This document shows positions 47,562 through 63,658 of a DNA stretch of 64,000 nucleotides, in pieces. The position numbers and the translations under genes are program-made. Every line of letters starts with the position of its first letter. Within the stretch, counting starts at the first letter, position 1. A model generated the notes under the pieces. It was not told the DNA's origin and searched no databases. It was given only the letters and a program-made list of their open reading frames with translations. The stretch comes from Haematococcus lacustris (Eukaryota; Chlorophyta; Chlorophyceae; Chlamydomonadales; Haematococcaceae). The stretch lies in NCBI GenBank assembly GCA_030144725.1, contig JASKMD010000004.1, positions 1,236,911 to 1,300,910 on the forward strand, given 5' to 3'.

Positions 47562-50500
47562 TTATGCCTTGCCGCCCGCATTCACCACCTCGACCACCCC
47601 AGGCTGCACGTTCTGGTTTGCCATTCCTGCCGTGGCATTGAGAGCTGCGGCAGACATCTGCCCGTTCATTGGCTTGGCTCCACGCTGGCTACGAGACTCC
47701 ATGGCGAACTTCATGGCAGTGATGTGCAGGTTTTGAGACACCTCCTCAGCAGTCCACTCCTGCGCACACAAGGCAGCCAGCACCACATTTGTCAAAGCTG
47801 TCGACACCACGATGCACTAACAGCAACAGCAACACGACACCCACCCAGCTGACACTGACACGTTCCCAACCATGCCCAGACCAGCCACACTGCAAGCACA
47901 CAATTCACCATGCATGCTCAACCCTAGTATACCACCATCCCTCACCTTCAGGTAGTAGTCCTCCTCGGCATAGTCTTCTTTGGCAGGGGTCAACATACTG
48001 CCCCACATGGGCCACCAAAGCGTGAACAGGATCATGGTCAGGCCAATGGTCATCACTCCCATCCAGATCAACCCATCCTGGGGCGTCATTCTGCATACAC
48101 CACACCAACCACACCAGCATTTAGTACAAACGCACATCATGAACAAGTAAACTAGGCATACACCACTCATATACAATGACAAGAAGCTTCTCATCACCAA
48201 TCAACAACACCAGGGTGCCTTGCCACTATGCACCAACCCCCTTCCCTTCCCACCATCTAGCTTGCAAGCATGGCAGGTGGACTCACACAGGGGAGCCAGC
48301 AGACCCAGCGAAGAAGATGAGCTGTGTCGCCACAGATCCCAAGTTGCCTCCGGCGCCAATCACACCCGACACCACACCATAGGCACGGCGGGAGATGAAG
48401 GGGGCAATGCCGAAGTGAGCTCCGCATGCCTGCGCATGAACACAGCCAACAGCAACCCAGTGTTGCAGCCATGCCAACACCCATACTTGATTATTCTGCT
48501 AGTTGTGATGTAATGCCACCATGCCAACACCCATACTTGATTACTCTGCTAGTTGTGATGTAAAGCCACCATGTCCAGCCTCCTCATCCTCCTGAGATGA
48601 TTCACGTACAGCACCCTTTTTATTCCCCAACAGTACTCCTTAATACCCACCACCCCAAGCAAAATTCACCTGCTGGCAGAAGATGGAGAAGATGACCATG
48701 GTAGCCACAGTGGCACCCAGGCTGCAAAGCAACAACACACACTGTACAGGATGAGGCACACATCCCTCCTGCTGCAGCTCACCATGCCATTGCCAACGCA
48801 ACCATGTTGATAACAGCTAGGTAATAAGGACCACATACACTGCCCACATTAGAATGCCCACCATCCTACTTCATACCCAACACCCTACCATCCATCCTCC
48901 TCATGCTCTTCCCCCACCTCCCATACTGTCCTCTTCTGCCTTCACCTGTAGTCCATGTAGCCCATGATGAGGCAGAACACACCGCCAAGTGTCTGGATAA
49001 TCCAGAGTGTCCACAGTCGCCCTCTCATTCCCCACCTGCCATCAACAAGGGGAACAGGACAACCGTGACAACAGAACCTCGCATAACTGTTCTCAACCCA
49101 TCATGCACTGCTGCTGCTGCTGCTTTTCCATGTGTGGTATTCATCTACTACACTGCCCTGCTGATGTTGCTGCTGCTGCTGCTGCCATGTGTGCAACACA
49201 TCCACTGCTTCACTGTTGCTGCTCCAGCTCCTTACCTGACAGCTGCGAGGTCTGACAGCAAGCCACCAGAGGCGCGGGAGAACAGGTTCATCAGCCCGAA
49301 CAGAGCGCCCAGCCCGCCCGCAGTGGTCAGGTTCATCTGGAACTGGTCATATAGGTAGGCCACGATGATGTTATCCACTGTCAGCTCCACGCCAAAGGAG
49401 TAGCCATAGGTCAGGGCCAGGACAATGGTGCGGTAGTTCAGCATACCGTGCTTCAGGGTGGCCCACACATTGCCCTGCAGGACAATTAGGAACGGTACCC
49501 ATCGTCTGCCACCTTGCCCAGGAGCAGCAGCAGTGGTAACAAGCACTGGGTCAGCAGCAGTAGCAAGTGACAGCAGCAGCAGCACTATCATTACTGTCAG
49601 CGGCAGTAAGCAATCAACTGGCACATGGCATGGATAGTAGGCATGACAGGGCAAGGACTGCACTGCTGACCTTAGCACTGGCCATGGCGCCGCTGCGCTT
49701 CAGGTCACGGAAGTCTCCATCAGGAGCGTCTTGCCCAAACAGCAGCACCACAATGCCGGTGACAATGTAGATGCCGCCGGGAATGAAGAAGGACCAACGC
49801 CAGGCTTGGAATCCAGGGACTGCTTGCTTGATGGCCTGCGCAAGCCACAGGGCACGACAGTCAGTAACGGAGCATACCAGTGCCAATGCGATACCAGTGC
49901 CAATGCGGTACTTGTGCCAATGCTCATTTCCTGCTCAATGGAGAGAAGCTGCAACCACCACTGATGGTGCCAATCCTAAAGGTGCCTCAGGCCACACCAT
50001 TGTTGGCTACGGGGCTTAGCAAGCTACCAGTGTCACCAGCATACACCAGCCTTGCCCTATTCCACCATGTTTCACGAGCTCTTTTGAGGCTCAACAGAGA
50101 GAAGCTGCAGCCACGGGCAGTACTAGATCCTGATGCTGCACAACACAGCAACCAGTGATGTGGCACACAGCCTTGCTGATTGCAGACGGCTCTGCCCTCA
50201 CCTGGTACAACAGAGGCATGATGAAGTGGCAAGCACCACCACCCATGTTGCCCCAGCCGGCAGCAATGGCATTCGCAAAGCCTACAATCCGCACGTTGAA
50301 CATGATGCCCACCCAGAACTGGCAGCACACAAACCTGCACACAGGCAGCAGTGTGCAGGCAGCGTGACAGTGACACGCACGGCTCCCACCACCACACCTT
50401 TCCGATCACCTTCACTGATGCAAATGTATATCTGCAGGTCTAGCCATGCTGCCACAGTGAGGTGGCAACTGTTTACAGCAGGTTGGAGAGCACAAGCAGG

Positions 50501-51503
50501 TGATGGGGACACAACAAAGGACCTAACTAATGTGCAGGGACCAGGAGCGCAAGCACAGGTTGTACGTCACGCACATGCACAGCGAGCAGCCGATGAAGAG
50601 GCGGGCGGCGGTGTAGCCCGCGATATCGTTGACCAACGCAATGCAGAACACCGCTGGGGACAGCATGAGGAGAGTGAAGGCTGTGCCCATGCGTGGCCCC
50701 ACGTTGTCGAGGAAGGCACCCATGAAGAGACGGAAGGCAATGGCGCCGCACACAGCAGCCACACCTGTACGCAGACAGCAAGGCGGTCATATAGCCAGCC
50801 ATATTGCTGTATTGTACTTGCTGTGTATGAAGTGCGCATGCAGTGTGATGTATAAACATCCACATATCTGTACTGATCATGGCTTTGCTACTGCTCAATT
50901 GGTGCTGCACCATCACACAGGGTGCATTGCACAGGCAACACTGCCTCGCAACCAGCATCAGACACATAGGCATAGTAGTAGGAGGGCATGGCGCCCACCT
51001 GCACTACCATTCTGCCACCTGTCGATGACAAGGTTTTCACGAATGACTGTGATCAAGGATGCTGGCGCAAAGGTTGCCAGGAAGGTCATGAAGAACGCAA
51101 ACCATGCCAACTGCAAGAAGGCAGGTGCACCATGACAAGCAGGTAGGTTTGGCAGCACCATTGCTGCCGCAGCGACAGTGGTGGTGGAGGTGTGCACGGC
51201 ATGGCACGACATGTGACCAGTGCGCCTTGTTTTCAAGCTCTTGCTTAACATGCTGCTGGTCGCAGCGCCCTTACGTGCATTGACCGCATATGCGGCTGAC
51301 CGAAGCTGAAAATCCTGATAACCTTCGCCTTGTGCCTGCACAAAATTGAGGGCGCACAAGTGTCAAGCTCAAGCCTTAAGACACCGACAGCAACTGAGCA
51401 ACAAAGATGGCGAAGGCTGCACCCACTCGGAATCCACCGGCACGTCGAACTGCGGCATCACAGGGGTGCCCTTCTCGGCAACGACAGCGTCGGCGGCTCC
51501 CAT
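47562..51503 (-). CDS. NRT2: High-affinity nitrate transporter NRT2, copy B
   Basis: Complete second NRT2 gene. Exons, transferred from copy A and checked at the splice sites I could follow: 51503-51427, 51335-51275, 51110-50999, 50764-50575, 50334-50202, 49835-49671, 49474-49236, 49035-48946, 48721-48670, 48429-48287, 48090-47946 and 47759-47562. The protein should be 534 residues and nearly identical to copy A; a change I noticed is Gln for Lys in the C-terminal tail (NVQPGVVE). Introns differ by scattered substitutions, small indels and a 50-bp tandem duplication at 48469-48568. The motifs for the NNP family ([22 protein letters not shown]) are intact. Confidence 0.94.
48469..48568. repeat. 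50-bp tandem duplication in NRT2-B intron 9
   Basis: Two head-to-tail copies of a 50-bp segment starting CCATGCCAACACCCATACTT. NRT2-C has the same duplication (from about 57819). NRT2-A has a single copy. This marks B and C as closest relatives. Confidence 0.9.
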
Positions 51504-51884
51504 TGTGGCAAGGAAGAGAAGTGTTCGATACTTTAGGCGGGGGGCAGGCTCTGGGCAGAGGGCGCTACGCAGGAATGTGGCGAGGATTGCTGCACTGGTG
51601 TATGAACGATGCCGGTCTCAGTGTGGTTGAAGTAGGGGCCAAGGGGCAGGAGGGTCCACGGGGTAGGGCACGTGCCCCCCGCTTTTAGGCGCCTTTTTCG
51701 GTCAGCCCTTTTCCTGGCGTCCAGCACCTTTGGCTTCTACAAAATCACTCGCTTCTCCGCAGCAGCAAAACAGAACACTTGCACTCGTATCTTGCGTCCG
51801 CAATCACCAGACTTGCACAGCTACACACTTGCACTAGCACTCAGTTTTCTACCAAAGCACCTCTCCCTGCCGCTAGCAGCCGCC
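51504..51884. promoter_or_regulatory. Bidirectional promoter between NRT2-B and NAR2-B
   Basis: Same 381-base length as in copy A with few substitutions. The 12-bp palindrome with CACGTG core (51666-51677) is conserved. Confidence 0.7.
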
Positions 51885-53591
51885 ATGTCCTGCTTCACCC
51901 TCTTGATGCTGTTGGCGACCTGTGCGCTGCTACCTTCTTCGCAAGCTGCTCTGCCAGCCGATGAATTCAGTGAGTTGAGGCTCGTCTCTGCCGCAAAGCC
52001 ATTCGAAGCTTGAGCATTCAAGCGGGAGATGAACGGTTGGCCCTGTGTTTATGATTTGCAGCCTTCGCCCAGGTCGCCGCTGCGGGCGGCAGAGGGCAGT
52101 TCAGGATCCAGATGTGGACGGGCAACAAGGCTGTAGTGAATGCCAGCGGAGGTGTCATTTGGACGCCAGTGAACTGCACGAACGCCACCGTGGGAGTCTG
52201 CACCATGCAGCCCAATGCCGACCCCAACCAGCCCTTGCAGCAGGTGGGTGCCAGAGACAGCTTTGCCAGGTGCCATATGTCTCTTGGGGCTGTGTGCCTC
52301 GTCTGTTCTGCCCCAGCTTGCACGCTGAGCAACAAATGTTAATATCTGCAGGTAGCTTGTTTCCAGTAGCTGCTCAGAGCTTGTTGCGTAGTACACAAAG
52401 CACACGTTGTTGCTTGATGTATGGCATCTGCACCTGATGCACACAGCATATCCAGGTCTGGTATGCATTCTATGTGCTCCCTTGCATGTGGCCTGCATGT
52501 TCTCACTTGCGCACCCTCGCCTTGCAGGACTCTGGCGGCTTGCTGCGCATGCGGTACACCCTGTTCAACCCTAGGGGTGCCAATGGTGGCATCGCTACAT
52601 TCCGCAACCAGACACCCACCTACTTCCAGGGCAAGCTGTGCATTGCCCCCTCCAGCCTGACCCTAAACAGGCCATGGCGCACAAAGAACAAGGCCTACCC
52701 TCGGGTGAGTGCATCGCAGGCAGGCTGGGCTTGGCATGCATGTGATGCTATGCTATGCGTCATGTTGTAGAATAGTGCTTCGCAGAGCATCTGTACCACT
52801 GCATCCATCAGATCAGCTACTGGTGTCCAGGATACTAAGTAGGCAACTGGTGTGCTGGGCAGGGTGCATGTGTTGACTTTAGAAGCATCTCATATGCTCC
52901 TAGTTCTGTGGGCTGGCTATGCTATGCGCAATTGCTGTTAGGGATGGGGGCTGTGTATGTCAACCTTGCTGCGGGCTGTACTTTGCTGGCTGCAGTGGAC
53001 TGACAACTGCAAGATCAGTCTGGGCGTCAACCAGTGGGTTGGTTCCAATGCCCCAGCTGACCCAGTGGCAAACTCCGGGGAGTTCATCGGTGACTTTGAC
53101 ACCTTTGACCAAGTGTCCACCTACACCATGTTTGGCATGCTCTGGGTGAGTGGAAAGAGCAGCTGTAGTGCATGTCATGCATCTGCTAAGCTATTTTTGC
53201 ATGGGTGGGAAAAGTGAGTGAGGGGAGGTGAGGGTGGAAGTTGGTTAGGTTGCTCCATAGCATGACAGGAGAATACTACGCAGTGCCAAAAGAGTTGTGC
53301 TCTCCCCTAGCCTCTTGCAGCACAATCTAAAAGTATTGTTGTGGCTGTCGTGTGCAGATCTACTGCAGAGACCTGTGCGCGTTTGAGAGCACAGAGGGGT
53401 CAGCTGCTACTGCGACAGCTGCTGCAGTGCCAGGAAACTTCATTGAGACCAAGGTGGAGATGGGCATCACGCCGGGCATGACGGCAGCGGCCATCGTGTT
53501 GTCGGTGTTCAGTCCAGCGTTTTTCATCATCTTCTACATCGCTGACAACATTTACTACCGCAAGCACGGCAAGCCTATACGCATCAACTGA
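51885..53591 (+). CDS. NAR2: Nitrate transporter partner protein NAR2/NRT3, copy B
   Basis: Complete second NAR2 gene with exons 51885-51969, 52062-52243, 52528-52704, 52996-53145 and 53358-53591, encoding 275 residues essentially identical to copy A. Signal peptide, NCT site, C-terminal membrane helix and basic tail are all present. In the 3' UTR the TGTAA signal of copy A is changed to TGTGTAG; the next TGTAA is at 53817-53821, so the transcript could be longer. Confidence 0.93.
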
Positions 53592-54275
53592 GCAGGCTTT
53601 TCATGATGCTTGGCAGCTGGGCAAAGCCGTCCATAGCAATTGAAGGAAGTTGGGGAGTGAAGACTGCAAGCACGTGATGTGCAGCGCCACAGCGACATGT
53701 ATGAGTGAATTGTATTGTACGTACTACTGCGATGTGTAGTATAGGTTTGACACTGCAGCTAGTGCAGCTGTGGTGAATTGAATGTGATGGAGGATTTTGT
53801 TACAATGACACTTGAGTGTAAGTGGGTGATCTGATCAACTCCGATTTAACCCTAGATCTGATTCATTTTGATTGTAATCCGGATCGTGGGATCTGGTCGT
53901 GGCGGATATACTCCAATTTGGTCATCAAGAAGATTGTGTGACAGCTTTGATCTTCAAACCTGATGCGATCATTGAGGATTGCGACATAAGCAAATCTAAT
54001 GAATATGACGCTCTTGCCTGCGTGACTCCGCTCCATGATATGTGGATGCAGTAAGCGGCGTTGCAACAAACGTAAAGAATGTGCGTTTTTCTTTAGCCAG
54101 TCACACAGCCGAGTCGCCTTTGATCTGTACTACTTGTAAAGGCTCCAGACCATACATGTAATGCCTGGAAACAAAAGCTGTAGTTACGGTCAGACCAAAT
54201 AGACGGGTAGAAGGTATCTTCTGTTCTTCCTCTTTACATCATTGACACTTTTCAGCTGTCCACACCCGCAATCGC
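53592..54275. other. NAR2-B 3' flank and spacer before GGGGC array 2
   Basis: No gene is supported. It holds the empty site (about 53850-53875) that corresponds to the terminal-inverted-repeat insertion after NAR2-A. Confidence 0.6.
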
Positions 54276-55375
54276 GGGGCGGGGCGGGGCGGGGCGGGGC
54301 GGGGCGGGGCGGGGCGGGGCGGGGCGGGGCGGGGCGGGGCGGGGCGGGGCGGGGCGGGGCGGGGCGGGGCGGGGCGGGGCGGGGCGGGGCGGGGCGGGGC
54401 GGGGCGGGGCGGGGCGGGGCGGGGCGGGGCGGGGCGGGGCGGGGCGGGGCGGGGCGGGGCGGGGCGGGGCGGGGCGGGGCGGGGCGGGGCGGGGCGGGGC
54501 GGGGCGGGGCGGGGCGGGGCGGGGCGGGGCGGGGCGGGGCGGGGCGGGGCGGGGCGGGGCGGGGCGGGGCGGGGCGGGGCGGGGCGGGGCGGGGCGGGGC
54601 GGGGCGGGGCGGGGCGGGGCGGGGCGGGGCGGGGCGGGGCGGGGCGGGGCGGGGCGGGGCGGGGCGGGGCGGGGCGGGGCGGGGCGGGGCGGGGCGGGGC
54701 GGGGCGGGGCGGGGCGGGGCGGGGCGGGGCGGGGCGGGGCGGGGCGGGGCGGGGCGGGGCGGGGCGGGGCGGGGCGGGGCGGGGCGGGGCGGGGCGGGGC
54801 GGGGCGGGGCGGGGCGGGGCGGGGCGGGGCGGGGCGGGGCGGGGCGGGGCGGGGCGGGGCGGGGCGGGGCGGGGCGGGGCGGGGCGGGGCGGGGCGGGGC
54901 GGGGCGGGGCGGGGCGGGGCGGGGCGGGGCGGGGCGGGGCGGGGCGGGGCGGGGCGGGGCGGGGCGGGGCGGGGCGGGGCGGGGCGGGGCGGGGCGGGGC
55001 GGGGCGGGGCGGGGCGGGGCGGGGCGGGGCGGGGCGGGGCGGGGCGGGGCGGGGCGGGGCGGGGCGGGGCGGGGCGGGGCGGGGCGGGGCGGGGCGGGGC
55101 GGGGCGGGGCGGGGCGGGGCGGGGCGGGGCGGGGCGGGGCGGGGCGGGGCGGGGCGGGGCGGGGCGGGGCGGGGCGGGGCGGGGCGGGGCGGGGCGGGGC
55201 GGGGCGGGGCGGGGCGGGGCGGGGCGGGGCGGGGCGGGGCGGGGCGGGGCGGGGCGGGGCGGGGCGGGGCGGGGCGGGGCGGGGCGGGGCGGGGCGGGGC
55301 GGGGCGGGGCGGGGCGGGGCGGGGCGGGGCGGGGCGGGGCGGGGCGGGGCGGGGCGGGGCGGGGCGGGGCGGGGG
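54276..55375. repeat. (GGGGC)220 pentamer array
   Basis: Pure array of 220 GGGGC units, 1100 bases, 15 units shorter than array 1 and in the same orientation and place within the unit. Confidence 0.97.
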
Positions 55376-56138
55376 AGCAGCCATGATACAAGTGTGGATG
55401 TAGACGCGCACCTCGTTCTACTTCTGTGGAGGCTTACTCGTTGATGGTCCTAAAGCTTAGATATACCTTTCATTCAAGGTAAACACTGACTGTGCAAGCA
55501 TGTGCAGCCTACACCAAGCTTGCTATGTTGCTGATGATGAGTGTGTCGTATGAAGCAGAATGACCCGCCCTTACTACCTCTCTTTATGTAGACAAAGCAT
55601 AGGTGACCATGCGGTTATCCACTTCGTGCATAGCTACCCCCAACAACATCTTTGGCTACTGTTGCAGTCTTACCTAATCTCAGGCGACACCACCACCACC
55701 ACCACCACCACCACCACCACCACCATTACCACCACTACCACCACCTCCTAGCCTACCACCACCACCCAGCCCAGCTTAGCCCAGCCCTCCTACTTCTCCC
55801 CTCCCCTCACCCCCCTCCCTGACATCGCAGCCCTCTCCCTCCCCTACCCAGCAGCCCCCTCTCCCTTCACCAACCTGCTGGTAAGTTACTGCCCAGCCCT
55901 GCCCTGCACCATGTGCCTACCACCACCCCCTCCTAGTCTCTACACCCATGTTGGCATCCTCAGCCTTTAGTCCTAGCCTTAGAGTTACAGCCACCTTATG
56001 CATAGCTGCCCCCTTACACCATTGTAGCCAACTGTTGCAGGGGCCCGCTTACCCAATCTCAGCCACTACCCCACCACCACCACTGCCACCACCTCCTAGC
56101 CAGCCTCCACCTGCCGCCCCAGCTCAGCCAGCCACCCT
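55376..56138. other. Start of unit 3: array flank, CAC repeat and proline-rich tract
   Basis: Counterpart of 46022-46788 with almost no differences. CAC repeat at about 55686-55750. Confidence 0.5.
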
Positions 56139-56807
56139 ATGGGTGGTCTCAGCAAACGCACCAAGGCCGGTAGGGCCAACCGTGCTCGGGGGCATGCTCT
56201 TGCGGCAGCAGCTCAGCATCAGCAAATCCTTATAGCTTCAGCTGCTGCCACAGAAGCAGAACTTGCAGAGTGCAAGAGTGTCAACATGCGCACCGCCACC
56301 GACCTGCAAGTGTGCCAAGAGCAACTGCACCAGTGCTTGCAAGCGTTGCAACAGTCTGAGAACGAGTTGGAGCCTAGTTGCTGCTGTACTTCTGCCGTGC
56401 CCTCTAGTTCGACAGCCCCCGAGCCAGAACATGTTGGTCAGGATGTTGGCCATAAGGTCAGGCTCCTCACACATCGCGCACGGGAGGGTCAATTACCCGG
56501 CAACAGGCGCAACCAGGTCAACGTATGCCTCAGCACATCCACACTTCGCCGCTTCAATTTGCGTGCACGTTATTGGGCCTCATTGTCAGAAAGCAGAAGG
56601 GTTGATGGTGCAATGGGGAATGGTCAGCTGGCCACACACACATCGGAGCAGAGCTACGAGCTGTTTACATGGTGGAGGGGATACGAACTCCAGGTGCACA
56701 AACCCAGATGCACAGTCAACAGTTACACATTCCTAACCATCAATTATGTGTTCCACAGCTTGTGCACAATGTATGTAGACTCGTACACTTCCACCCTTCA
56801 ATGGTAG
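56139..56807 (+). CDS. Hypothetical coiled-coil protein, unit 3
   Basis: Copy of the open frame at 46789-47457, also 222 codons. Differences I noticed are Ile-Ala for Met-Ser near residue 32, Cys for Arg near 83 and Thr for Ala in the second half. An open frame in both copies gives little evidence of selection because they are very young duplicates. Confidence 0.4.
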   Translation: MGGLSKRTKAGRANRARGHALAAAAQHQQILIASAAATEAELAECKSVNMRTATDLQVCQEQLHQCLQALQQSENELEPSCCCTSAVPSSSTAPEPEHVGQDVGHKVRLLTHRAREGQLPGNRRNQVNVCLSTSTLRRFNLRARYWASLSESRRVDGAMGNGQLATHTSEQSYELFTWWRGYELQVHKPRCTVNSYTFLTINYVFHSLCTMYVDSYTSTLQW

Positions 56808-56911
56808 GGATTTGTCATTATCACTCACTGTCACTCAATACAACCAGATGCATCCCAGCAATGTTGTCATGCCTCCAAAAATGTAGTACAGATCTACAAC
56901 GTATCGCTCGT

Positions 56912-57994
56912 TTATGCCTTGCCGCCCGCATTCACCACCTCGACCACCCCAGGCTGCACGTTCTGGTTTGCCATTCCTGCCGTGGCATTGAGAGCTGCGG
57001 CAGACATCTGCCCGTTCATTGGCTTGGCTCCACGCTGGCTACGAGACTCCATGGCGAACTTCATGGCAGTGATGTGCAGGTTTTGAGACACCTCCTCAGC
57101 AGTCCACTCCTGCGCACACAAGGCAGCCAGCACCACATTTGTCAAAGCTGTCGACACCACGATGCACTAACAGCAACAGCAACACGACACCCACCCAGCT
57201 GACACTGACACGTTCCCAACCATGCCCAGACCAGCCACACTGCAAGCACACAATTCACCATGCATGCTCAACCCTAGTATACCACCATCCCTCACCTTCA
57301 GGTAGTAGTCCTCCTCGGCATAGTCTTCTTTGGCAGGGGTCAACATACTGCCCCACATGGGCCACCAAAGCGTGAACAGGATCATGGTCAGGCCAATGGT
57401 CATCACTCCCATCCAGATCAACCCATCCTGGGGCGTCATTCTGCATACACCACACCAACCACACCAGCATTTAGTACAAACGCACATCATGAACAAGTAA
57501 ACTAGGCATACACCACTCATATACAATGACAGGAAGCTTCTCATCACCAATCAACAACACCAGGGTGCCTTGCCACTATGCACCAACCCCCTTCCCTTCC
57601 CACCATCTAGCTTGCAAGCATGGCAGGTGGACTCACACAGGGGAGCCAGCAGACCCAGCAAAGAAGATGAGCTGTGTCGCCACAGATCCCAAGTTGCCTC
57701 CGGCGCCAATCACACCCGACACCACACCATAGGCACGGCGGGAGATGAAGGGGGCAATGCCGAAGTGAGCTCCGCATGCCTGCGCATGAACACAGCCAAC
57801 AGCAACCCAGTGTTGCAGCCATGCCAACACCCATACTTGATTATTCTGCTAGTTGTGATGTAATGCCACCATGCCAACACCCATACTTGATTACTCTGCT
57901 AGTTGTGATGTAAAGCCACCATGTCCAGCCTCCTCATCCTCCTGAGATGATTCACGTACAGCACCCTTTTTATCCCCCAACAGTACTCCTTAAT
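56912..57994 (-). CDS. NRT2: NRT2, copy C, cut by assembly gap
   Basis: The last three exons of a third NRT2 gene: 57779-57637, 57440-57296 and 57109-56912, matching copy B with very few changes (for example a silent TTT for TTC in exon 10). The upstream exons fall in or beyond the 500-N gap that starts at 57995. Whether the gene is complete, and whether a NAR2-C follows, cannot be told. Confidence 0.9.
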
Positions 57995-58494
57995 NNNNNN
58001 NNNNNNNNNNNNNNNNNNNNNNNNNNNNNNNNNNNNNNNNNNNNNNNNNNNNNNNNNNNNNNNNNNNNNNNNNNNNNNNNNNNNNNNNNNNNNNNNNNNN
58101 NNNNNNNNNNNNNNNNNNNNNNNNNNNNNNNNNNNNNNNNNNNNNNNNNNNNNNNNNNNNNNNNNNNNNNNNNNNNNNNNNNNNNNNNNNNNNNNNNNNN
58201 NNNNNNNNNNNNNNNNNNNNNNNNNNNNNNNNNNNNNNNNNNNNNNNNNNNNNNNNNNNNNNNNNNNNNNNNNNNNNNNNNNNNNNNNNNNNNNNNNNNN
58301 NNNNNNNNNNNNNNNNNNNNNNNNNNNNNNNNNNNNNNNNNNNNNNNNNNNNNNNNNNNNNNNNNNNNNNNNNNNNNNNNNNNNNNNNNNNNNNNNNNNN
58401 NNNNNNNNNNNNNNNNNNNNNNNNNNNNNNNNNNNNNNNNNNNNNNNNNNNNNNNNNNNNNNNNNNNNNNNNNNNNNNNNNNNNNNNNNNNNNN
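57995..58494. other. Assembly gap of 500 N
   Basis: Exactly 500 N, most likely a placeholder of unknown true size. The left side is NRT2-C intron; the right side is unrelated sequence leading to the importin-11-like gene. Confidence 0.98.
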
Positions 58495-58701
58495 ACGTCA
58501 AGGACAGTGTGACCAGGACTGTGTGACCAGGGCAGTGTGACCAGGATAGTGGTGACCTTGGTAGTAGCTTGCTGCTTACAGGAGGGCTTCAGGGGGTCCC
58601 AGGACAGGAGCAGGCACTGAGTGAGGGTCACACACAGCAGGCGGATTGCTGCTCCTCCCCCCCGGCCCCCCCCACCCCACCCCCTGCTGCTGTGTTGCCA
58701 G
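58495..58701. other. Sequence between gap and first visible importin-11-like exon
   Basis: Probably intron of the importin-11-like gene, ending in a pyrimidine-rich tract and TTGCCAG acceptor. A short GTGTGACCAGG repeat follows the gap (58507-58550). Confidence 0.6.

Positions 58702-63658
<4,957 letters not shown>

Larger units (their letters stand above)
46022..55375. repeat. NRT2-NAR2 tandem unit 2 (about 9.35 kb)
   Basis: One full repeat unit: hypothetical gene, NRT2-B, NAR2-B, spacer and GGGGC array. Unit 3 starts at 55376 and follows the same order until the gap. The part from about 36885 to 46021 is unit 1, which lacks the left part with the hypothetical gene and carries the extra 1.17-kb insertion. 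Confidence 0.85.
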
